A stretch of 5,200 nt of DNA from Chloroflexota bacterium (GTDB taxonomy: Bacteria; Chloroflexota; Ktedonobacteria; Ktedonobacterales; Ktedonobacteraceae): NCBI GenBank assembly GCA_005881995.1, contig VBHV01000314.1:1-5200 (forward strand), read 5' to 3'. The stretch's first letter is position 1, and each line of letters starts with the position of its first letter. The notes beneath the pieces are model-generated. The model made no database searches and was not told the origin of the DNA. It was given only the letters and a program-made list of their open reading frames with translations. Positions 1-4,505 of this stretch are shown here, piece after piece. The position numbers were made by a program, and so were the translations under genes.

Positions 1-16
1 CATGCTCCTTTCTTTC
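1..16 (-). promoter_or_regulatory. Possible ribosome binding site and start of a gene leaving the window
   Basis: On the minus strand the window ends GAAAGAAAGGAGCATG, a purine-rich stretch with a strong Shine-Dalgarno core followed by an ATG at positions 3-1. The gap between GGAG and this ATG is only one base, which is shorter than usual, so the real start may lie a few codons further on, outside the window. It would be the third gene of the phosphatase-ATPase unit, 76 bp after the ATPase stop. Nothing of the product can be seen. Confidence 0.35.
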
Positions 17-79
17 TATATCATCACTCTTTTGAACAACATAATCGAAACAATTATTCTCATGCCGCGCCCTACAACC

Positions 80-868
80 TCAGAGCCTCCCTTTCTGCTC
101 GCGCTTGCGCAGGTCATTGATAGCATCGTACATCTGGTGCATGCCAACGCCCCCCGACTGTGATAGCTCTTCCAGGCACTCGGTGCGCAGCTTGAGCGCT
201 TTGGCAAACGCGGCAGGCGTCATACATGCCCATTGAGCCAGTTCGTCCAGGATGGGCTGGTCGGCGTGTTCGAAGGTATCGTCAAATTCGTTCCAGAGGG
301 AGAGCGGCAGCGGGACTACCGTACCTGGTTGTTTGGCGTCAGCGTGCGCTTGCAGGAAGTGTGTCGTCAGCCAGCGGCGGCGCAGGGGATAGACATGCCC
401 AACGACTCCAATATTGACCACCAGACCCAGACGCCGCACATCCTCGGCGGGTAATCGTAGATCATGCTGGTACATATACAACACATCGTCGATGGTATCG
501 GCATGCACGCTCGTTGCAATATGGTAGCCTCTGGCAGGTAGCGTGAGGTAGCGGCGTGCCACACGCCCCCACATATAGATGGGAAGGTGATCACTGACCT
601 CGTTGCATAGCGCGTAGGTGTGGGCAGGTTCGATGTCGGGCAGCTGAGTAAACGCGAAGTTCTCGTACATGCCGGACATATACGCCAGCGCCGTATCTTC
701 AGGCACGAACTGCAAGAGCGCATTGAGCGTCGTCGTCTTTCCTATACCCGGCTGTGGATCGGTGGGGCCTGCTACCGTCAGTGATGCCCCATGTTCTAAG
801 AGCAACCAGGTCAGCGCGGCGGTCTGCGCGTCAACACTGCGCACGGCGATAATCTGCGCCGTCGACAA
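80..868 (-). CDS. Short PilT/VirB11/CpaF-like P-loop ATPase
   Basis: This 262-residue protein resembles the ATPase core of the type II/type IV secretion and pilus family, which uses ATP hydrolysis to drive assembly or transport at the membrane. Residues 34-47 form a Walker A loop, GPTDPQPGIGKTTT; without the four residues DPQP it would be the family-typical GPTGxGKTT. Around residues 85-95 (ALCNEVSD) lies a likely Walker B/glutamate region, and residues 119-125 (TSVHADT) match the family's TxHA His box. The N-terminal domain normal for VirB11/CpaF is missing; the C-terminal 60 residues are helical and not recognised. The start is TTG, chosen because AAGG lies 6 nt upstream and because it follows the phosphomutase stop by 13 bp, implying cotranscription. 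No pilus or secretion partner is visible, so its true role is unknown. Family call fairly sure, function unsure. Confidence 0.72.
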   Translation of the reverse strand: MSTAQIIAVRSVDAQTAALTWLLLEHGASLTVAGPTDPQPGIGKTTTLNALLQFVPEDTALAYMSGMYENFAFTQLPDIEPAHTYALCNEVSDHLPIYMWGRVARRYLTLPARGYHIATSVHADTIDDVLYMYQHDLRLPAEDVRRLGLVVNIGVVGHVYPLRRRWLTTHFLQAHADAKQPGTVVPLPLSLWNEFDDTFEHADQPILDELAQWACMTPAAFAKALKLRTECLEELSQSGGVGMHQMYDAINDLRKREQKGRL

Positions 869-872
869 CGGT

Positions 873-878
873 CGCCTT
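873..878 (-). promoter_or_regulatory. Ribosome binding site deciding the TTG start of the ATPase gene
   Basis: The minus strand reads AAGGCG followed by ACCG and then TTG at 868-866, putting the AAGG core 6 nt before the start codon. No ATG fits as well between the upstream gene's stop at 882-884 and the P-loop coding region, so a TTG start is the simplest reading. Confidence 0.5.
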
Positions 879-881
879 GAG

Positions 882-1565
882 TCATAATGTTTGCTCTCCC
901 TCCCGTTGACCCTCAGCGTTCGCCGGTTCGGGTTCAGGAGTGGGCGGTTTCAACCATCCGGGCTTGGGACTCCAACCGATAGCAATGATGCGGGGCCGCC
1001 CTTCATCTCGCAATTCAACCAGGCTGACCGAGGCGTTGTCGATCATAAGGCTCCCGGCTCGTCCTGCCTCCAATCCCGTATAATGGGCGAGCAGCAGCTT
1101 GATCACATCGGCATGTGCTACAAACGCCGGGTACTTACCGATCGTCTCATTTGCAAGCCAGCGTTCAACGGCAGCCACTGCTCGTTCCTGCACTCGGGGA
1201 AACGTTTCAACATCGGGGGGCGCAACGGTCGGGTCCTTCACAAAGGCCTTCCATTCAGGGTCGTTCTTACCGAGTTCGTCATGCCTTTGCCCGGCCCAGT
1301 GACCTACATCAATATCCATCAGGCCAGGCTCAAGCTGAATAGGCAACTCACGAGTTCGCGCCAGAATATCAGCAGTTTCAAGCGCACGTTCCAATGGACT
1401 GCTAATAATGGCGCTGATTGGAAAAACGGCTAACGCATCGGCCAGCCGCGCAGTCTGGTCTCGTCCAGTATCATTAAGCATCACCCCCGGCAATTGACCG
1501 GGAAGGAGTTGTTCAACATTCCAGGTAGTCTGCCCATGCCTAATAAGTAGCAGGGTTTGTTTCAT
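882..1565 (-). CDS. Histidine phosphatase family protein, MSMEG_4193-like putative phosphomutase
   Basis: The 227-residue product belongs to the histidine phosphatase (phosphoglycerate-mutase-like) superfamily, which transfers phosphate through a phosphohistidine. Numbered from the ATG at 1565, residues 8-16 read IRHGQTTWN with the nucleophile H10 and R9; R60 sits in SPLERALETA; D84 lies where many members carry the acid Glu (GLMDIDVGHWAG); the second catalytic His is H151 in FVAHADVIK. The overall pattern, including the DxASVSLVEL segment near the end, resembles the MSMEG_4193 putative phosphomutase group; substrate unknown. The tail after about residue 200 is rich in Pro and Glu and looks disordered. 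The frame stays open to an ATG at 1736, which would add 57 residues with a hydrophobic Trp-rich stretch. I prefer 1565 because family members start right before the RHG motif, although no good Shine-Dalgarno is seen at either start. The ATPase gene follows at 13 bp. Confidence 0.88.
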   Translation of the reverse strand: MKQTLLLIRHGQTTWNVEQLLPGQLPGVMLNDTGRDQTARLADALAVFPISAIISSPLERALETADILARTRELPIQLEPGLMDIDVGHWAGQRHDELGKNDPEWKAFVKDPTVAPPDVETFPRVQERAVAAVERWLANETIGKYPAFVAHADVIKLLLAHYTGLEAGRAGSLMIDNASVSLVELRDEGRPRIIAIGWSPKPGWLKPPTPEPEPANAEGQREGEQTL

Positions 1566-1821
1566 ACCAGTCTTTATACTTTCCTCTAAAACAGCTTTTT
1601 GAAACCCAAGTCGCCATATCCGCCACCTCCACCCATAATAATGCATGCCCGCGCTCAGGTAAATCCACAACACCAACATCCACCCATGTACCACACCGGT
1701 CAGCCTTGCAAGAAAACCTTTCCTACGCGATCCCATTTCTTAGACCCAACACAAAGCGATAACACATCGATACTCGCATTGGGGTACCCCTGGAGATATC
1801 TCGACCAACCAATGTGATTTA
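1566..1821 (-). other. Long leader or N-terminal extension of the phosphomutase gene, with twin palindromes
   Basis: About 250 nt separate the predicted transcription start (near 1815) from the preferred start codon at 1565. Positions 1566-1736 are open in the phosphomutase frame and could encode 57 extra residues, including a hydrophobic segment (GWMLVLWIYLSAG) that might act as a membrane anchor; a TAA lies two codons before that ATG. Positions 1781-1790 (GGGGTACCCC) and 1793-1802 (GAGATATCTC) are two perfect 10-bp palindromes only 2 bp apart. They are enclosed by the inverted arms CATTGG (1777-1782) and CCAATG (1809-1814), so the 5' end of the RNA could fold into a hairpin. I see no other gene here. 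Confidence 0.4.
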
Positions 1822-1851
1822 ATTGTATCAGGGGACATGCCAGAGGTGCAA
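1822..1851 (-). promoter_or_regulatory. Sigma70-type promoter for the phosphomutase-ATPase unit
   Basis: The minus strand carries TTGCAC (1846-1851) and TACAAT (1822-1827) separated by 18 bp, each close to the -35 and -10 consensus. Transcription would begin near 1815 and run into the phosphomutase gene. The site lies just after the methyltransferase stop codon at 1873, which supports treating the two minus-strand units as separate transcripts. Confidence 0.55.
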
Positions 1852-1872
1852 GCGACAGCTTTTTAAGATCGA

Positions 1873-3063
1873 TCAGTTCTGATAGAGATCACAAATGAAA
1901 TGAACTTGCTCATGTACATCGCAAATCTGGAGTTGGGCAGCCTGTTCATCCATTTGCACCTGGTACAACCAGTGTTCGGGCTTCCCCAAGGTAGCAAATT
2001 GCTCTAAAGCTTGTTCTATGGTTTTCCAGAGCGGGAAGCTACCATGGTGTTTTCCGCGCCACCATCCATCATCGTCCTGTTTCAGTTGCAAGATGGTCTG
2101 GTGGTCCTGGTCCATAAGGATGATGATGGGTTCCCTCCGGCCTGTGTGCGTCATAACTGCCTGATTGATCTTGATCGTTCCCGGCCACCACCACTGTAGA
2201 AACCAGCGGAACGCGTTGTTTTGTAACAGGGTGAGAAAATAATGCTCAGGCTGCAGTTGAACTTTGCTTCCAACAGGTTGCTGAAAGAGTTCGCGAGCAC
2301 TGGCCAGAGGTGAAACCTCTGGGGTACGAAGAGGCATAAAATGGAGTGGTGTCTCCAGAAACCGGCCCAATGCGCTTCGTCCATCTGAAGCTTTCTCGAC
2401 GATCATGAAACCACTGGCTCCAAGCGTTCCCTGTAAAGCTGTCACCAGGCGGCCACCGGGTGCAAGCTGTTGATACCACGCCTGCGGAATAAACGCTGCG
2501 CTCGCTGTGACGATAATACGATCGTAGGGCGCGTGTGAGACTTCGCCCTGGGTTCCATCGTGTGCCTCCACATAGACCTGCCCAACGACCCGTTGGAGAA
2601 TCTGTCTCGCCTGGCTCACCAGGTCTTCATTGAGATCGATGGTCGTAATCAGCGTCGGGTCTTGTACCAACTCGGCCATAAGCGCGGCATTATATCCAGT
2701 GCCTGTGCCAATTTCGAGAACCTGTTGGCCACGTTGGATGTCCAACGCCTCCAGCATTTGCACCATGATCGAAGGCATAGAGCTCGAACTGGTCGGGGCA
2801 TTGCTGGTCAATTGTGTGACCAGCGCCTTGTCTTGATAGACAATCGCCAGCCAGTCTTCTGGCTCCATGTTCTCGGACGTGTATCTTTCCCAGATTTGTT
2901 GACCTGAAGATCGATCATAGAAGACGGAAACGAATTCCTCGCGTGGAATACGTGCAAAAGCCTGGGCCAGACGTGTACTGCGAATGGCTCCTTTTTTTTG
3001 GAGTTGCTCAACAAGCCGTTGGCGATACCTTTCGCTTAGCGAAGTCAGGCGCGATGTTGTCAT
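1873..3063 (-). CDS. PIMT-like protein-L-isoaspartate O-methyltransferase with long C-terminal domain
   Basis: The 396-residue product is an S-adenosylmethionine-dependent methyltransferase of the PCMT/PIMT family, which methylates carboxylates of isoaspartate or, in peptide biosynthesis, of aspartate. Residues 13-45 (RQRLVEQL to IPREEFV) match the family's N-terminal helix; residues 90-103 the Thr/Ser-rich substrate segment; VLEIGTGTGYNAALMA (115-130) is SAM motif I; TTIDLNEDLV (140-149) the acidic loop; YDRIIVTASA (180-189) and LAPGGRLVTAL (200-210) motifs II and III. Repair enzymes end soon after this (about 210-230 residues). Here some 180 more residues follow, with a segment LWKTIEQALEQFATLGKPEH (345-364) resembling the C-terminal domain of RiPP-associated PIMT homologues (FxLD-system type). 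The ATG at 3063 lies 2 nt after the stop of a 30-codon ORF and has no clear Shine-Dalgarno, so coupled translation is likely. The frame is open to 3258, but that extension is Cys/His/Arg-rich and overlaps two better ORFs, so I reject it. Confidence 0.9.
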   Translation of the reverse strand: MTTSRLTSLSERYRQRLVEQLQKKGAIRSTRLAQAFARIPREEFVSVFYDRSSGQQIWERYTSENMEPEDWLAIVYQDKALVTQLTSNAPTSSSSMPSIMVQMLEALDIQRGQQVLEIGTGTGYNAALMAELVQDPTLITTIDLNEDLVSQARQILQRVVGQVYVEAHDGTQGEVSHAPYDRIIVTASAAFIPQAWYQQLAPGGRLVTALQGTLGASGFMIVEKASDGRSALGRFLETPLHFMPLRTPEVSPLASARELFQQPVGSKVQLQPEHYFLTLLQNNAFRWFLQWWWPGTIKINQAVMTHTGRREPIIILMDQDHQTILQLKQDDDGWWRGKHHGSFPLWKTIEQALEQFATLGKPEHWLYQVQMDEQAAQLQICDVHEQVHFICDLYQN

Positions 3064-3065
3064 AT

Positions 3066-3158
3066 TCACGCAGCACGCTGGCGTAATACTTCTGCAACTG
3101 GCTCTACATGTGGATCGATCGTCTGTGTGAGTGTGACAATGGTTTTTTTCTGGCCCAA
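3066..3158 (-). CDS. Candidate 30-residue ORF between the acidic protein and the methyltransferase
   Basis: From a TTG at 3158 the minus strand reads 30 codons to TGA at 3066-3068. The start has GAGGAG 8 nt upstream (3167-3172), embedded in the end of the preceding gene. The peptide begins MGQKKTIVTLTQ, continues IDPHVEPVAEVL and ends RQRAA. Its composition (beta-like start, amphipathic helix) looks protein-like, unlike the Cys/His-rich reading of the same DNA in the methyltransferase frame. I do not recognise it securely; it could be a short functional peptide, a coupling ORF that delivers ribosomes to the methyltransferase start 2 nt later, or the truncated start of a small alpha/beta domain. 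The run of seven A bases at 3143-3149 makes a sequencing indel possible. Confidence 0.42.
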   Translation of the reverse strand: MGQKKTIVTLTQTIDPHVEPVAEVLRQRAA

Positions 3159-3163
3159 GAAAC

Positions 3164-3424
3164 CTACTCCTCGTCATCCTTGGTCCCTGAATCAGCGAGA
3201 AGGCCGGTCTGGGGATCGCTCCCATCATCCGTCTCATCCGCGTCTTCCATGGTGTCATCCCGTTCTACCCCGTCGTCATTGGTTCGGTAGGGTGTTTCTG
3301 CCCCTGCCGTTGGGTCGGTAAGCAAGGGAAATGAACTGGAGGCATGGCTACGATATCGCCAGATAAATGGAACAAGCCTTTTTGGAAGCAAACGTACACC
3401 TGGCTCAGCTACAGTCCTATGCAT
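3164..3424 (-). CDS. Small protein with basic N-terminus and Asp-rich acidic tail; candidate methyltransferase substrate
   Basis: This 86-residue protein is not recognised by family. Residues 1-27 are basic (six Arg/Lys), residues 28-48 are Ser/Pro/Thr-rich, and residues 49-86 carry 17 Asp or Glu in 38 positions, ending TKDDEE. The tail contains Asp-Gly (51-52, 67-68), Asp-Thr (57-58), Asp-Ser (78-79) and Asp-Pro (70-71) pairs, the contexts in which aspartimide and isoaspartate form most easily. There is no Cys and no membrane segment. The ATG at 3424 is chosen for its strong ribosome site (GAGAGGAG, 6-nt spacing); a longer reading from 3529 would begin inside the predicted -35 box. It is the first gene behind the promoter at 3501-3529, and its stop is followed after 5 nt by the 30-codon ORF and then the PIMT-like gene. 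A role as substrate or RiPP-type precursor is inference from position and composition. Confidence 0.65.
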   Translation of the reverse strand: MHRTVAEPGVRLLPKRLVPFIWRYRSHASSSFPLLTDPTAGAETPYRTNDDGVERDDTMEDADETDDGSDPQTGLLADSGTKDDEE

Positions 3425-3430
3425 AGGTAG

Positions 3431-3438
3431 CTCCTCTC
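3431..3438 (-). promoter_or_regulatory. Strong ribosome binding site of the acidic small protein
   Basis: The minus strand reads GAGAGGAG, then CTACCT, then ATG at 3424-3422. The match to the anti-Shine-Dalgarno and the 6-nt spacing are near ideal, and they decide the 86-residue start over the longer one at 3529. Confidence 0.7.
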
Positions 3439-3500
3439 GTGAAACATCTGTACTCAAAGGTGGTTCAAGCAAGACGATGCAAGCAGAGTTCTTTCTCCTG

Positions 3501-3529
3501 AGTATACTGCAAATGCTCGCGTTTATCAA
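3501..3529 (-). promoter_or_regulatory. Sigma70-type promoter of the acidic protein-methyltransferase operon
   Basis: TTGATA (3524-3529) and TATACT (3501-3506) on the minus strand are each one base from consensus, with a 17-bp spacer. Transcription would start near 3494, giving a leader of about 70 nt to the ATG at 3424. No other convincing promoter is seen between here and the methyltransferase start. Confidence 0.65.
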
Positions 3530-3532
3530 CGC
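3519..3532. promoter_or_regulatory. Inverted repeat over the -35 box, possible operator
   Basis: GCGTT TATC AACGC is a perfect 5-bp inverted repeat with a 4-bp centre, and it covers the whole -35 hexamer of the operon promoter. A repressor bound here would block RNA polymerase. It is short enough to occur by chance. Confidence 0.25.
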
Positions 3533-3667
3533 AAGGCAATTGAACTTCTGGTAGATCTATCCCAGCCGAATAGGAATTTCTACTCTGTTTTCACATTCCT
3601 GTAGCTCTTTGCCTTACTTCGTAGTGTATCATGAAAGAAACGTCATCTAGAGAAGCGGGAGCCAGAC

Positions 3668-4291
3668 ATGCAATTTTACGCACTTATTGAAGAATGGCCT
3701 GACGAATGTATGGCCTTCTTTCGCGAATTACCGGGATGTTATTGTTCCGCGCCAACCTATCAAGAAATGGTGAAGGCCGTTCCTGGCGCCGTTGCCGATT
3801 ATTTAAAGTGGGTCAAAGTTGTGGCGAAAGAGGGAGGAGCGGGACCCCGTTTTGAAGCCGACCTCGCTCCACCTGATGACATCGAAATTGATAAAGCGCT
3901 TAATGTCGCTGCCACGGCCCGCGCGGCATTACTCGAACTTTACGAGCAGGTTTCGCCCGAACGCCAGCGTCGTCGCCTCGCTCCAGATTCCTGGTCGCTT
4001 ACCGAACATATGCTGCACCTCTTAGAATCCGAAGGCTGGTACGTGTCACGTTTGTCTGAGCAACCCATTGAACCAACAATCGATGCAAATGCCGATATTG
4101 CCATGATATTTTTCGATCATGCCATGGACTACGAACTTATTCTACGCGGATTATCACCTGAACAACGCAGCCAGGTCTTCACTCATGACGGCGCCGAGTG
4201 GACCGCAGCGAAGGTTTTACGGCGCATGACCGAGCATTTGCGTGAGCATTATCCCTGGATGGTCGAAATAGCGAAAGAGGTCAAGCAATAG
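3668..4291 (+). CDS. HicB-like / DinB-like two-domain protein
   Basis: The 207-residue product seems to join two domains. Residues 1-55 (MQFYALIEEW, then FFRELPGCYC with the family's LPGC, then TYQEMVKAVPGAVADYL) resemble the HicB-like fold found as antitoxin partners of HicA. Residues 78-207 resemble the DinB/YfiT four-helix fold: SWSLTEHMLHLLESEGWY (108-125) gives H117, and TEHLREHYPWM (188-198) gives H190 and H194, a plausible His set for metal binding. DinB-like proteins include thiol-dependent transferases and many of unknown role. No HicA toxin gene lies next to it and no DNA-binding helix-turn-helix is evident, so an antitoxin role is doubtful. The ATG has GGGAG 6 nt upstream. It is transcribed away from the methyltransferase operon, with 243 bp between the two start codons, and towards the FNT remnant. 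Confidence 0.8.
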   Translation: MQFYALIEEWPDECMAFFRELPGCYCSAPTYQEMVKAVPGAVADYLKWVKVVAKEGGAGPRFEADLAPPDDIEIDKALNVAATARAALLELYEQVSPERQRRRLAPDSWSLTEHMLHLLESEGWYVSRLSEQPIEPTIDANADIAMIFFDHAMDYELILRGLSPEQRSQVFTHDGAEWTAAKVLRRMTEHLREHYPWMVEIAKEVKQ

Positions 4292-4318
4292 GATAGGTCC
4301 CTTTCAGGCATTTCCCGG

Positions 4319-4495
4319 TCACATTGACTCGGCAGCCACCTGAGCAAAATTGAGTGCAGCTACCAGCGATACGCCGCCGATAATATTTCCGATCAGTGTT
4401 GGCAGCATAAAGCCCAGCAGATAGATTCCCCAGGAAACAGCCCCAATATTGACCAGGTAAAGGACATCAACAGAACCGGCTATAAGCGGAGATAA
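4319..4495 (-). pseudogene. C-terminal remnant of a formate/nitrite transporter (FNT family)
   Basis: The minus strand reads 58 codons ending in TGA at 4319-4321. The readable peptide includes LIAGSVDVLYLVNIG, then WGIYLLGFMLPTLIGNII and GGVSLVAALNFAQV. These match the last two membrane helices of FNT channels, pentameric inner-membrane pores for formate, nitrite or related anions, whose C-termini carry LPTLLGNxxGGVSLVAALNHAQ. A full member has about 250-300 residues with six helices; here the frame meets a TGA at 4496-4498 and no FNT coding is visible beyond it, because the dus gene ends at 4506. There is no start codon or ribosome site in a useful place. The segment is therefore a decayed or cut-off gene. 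It has accumulated no internal stop in 58 codons, so the truncation may be recent. Confidence 0.75.
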
Positions 4496-4505
4496 TCATA
4501 GCAGA

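Noticed and set aside
16..63. Possible 15-codon peptide (MRIIVSIMLFKRVMI) after the ATPase gene on the minus strand
   Set aside because: It has no ribosome site and is too short to support; more likely spacer before the next gene.
891..1433. 180-codon open frame on the plus strand across the phosphomutase gene
   Set aside because: It is antisense to a gene with clear catalytic motifs and its translation shows no recognisable domain.
1852..1872. Rho-independent terminator after the methyltransferase
   Set aside because: GATCGATC is a palindrome, but there is no GC-rich stem and no downstream T-run on the minus strand.
3064..3258. N-terminal extension of the methyltransferase to an ATG at 3258
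   Set aside because: The added 65 residues are rich in Cys, His and Arg, lie antiparallel to no known domain, and overlap two ORFs with better ribosome sites; the family's own N-terminus begins just after 3063.
3425..3529. Longer start (3529) for the acidic small protein
   Set aside because: That ATG lies within the predicted -35 box, so it would not be transcribed from the promoter, and the ATG at 3424 has a near-ideal ribosome site.
3600..3640. Plus-strand -10-like TATCAT at 3627-3632 for the HicB-DinB gene
   Set aside because: No -35-like hexamer lies at 15-19 bp, so the promoter of this gene stays unassigned.
4292..4318. Terminator between the HicB-DinB gene and the FNT remnant
   Set aside because: The GGTCCC and TTTCCCGG stretches do not pair into a stem and no T-run follows.
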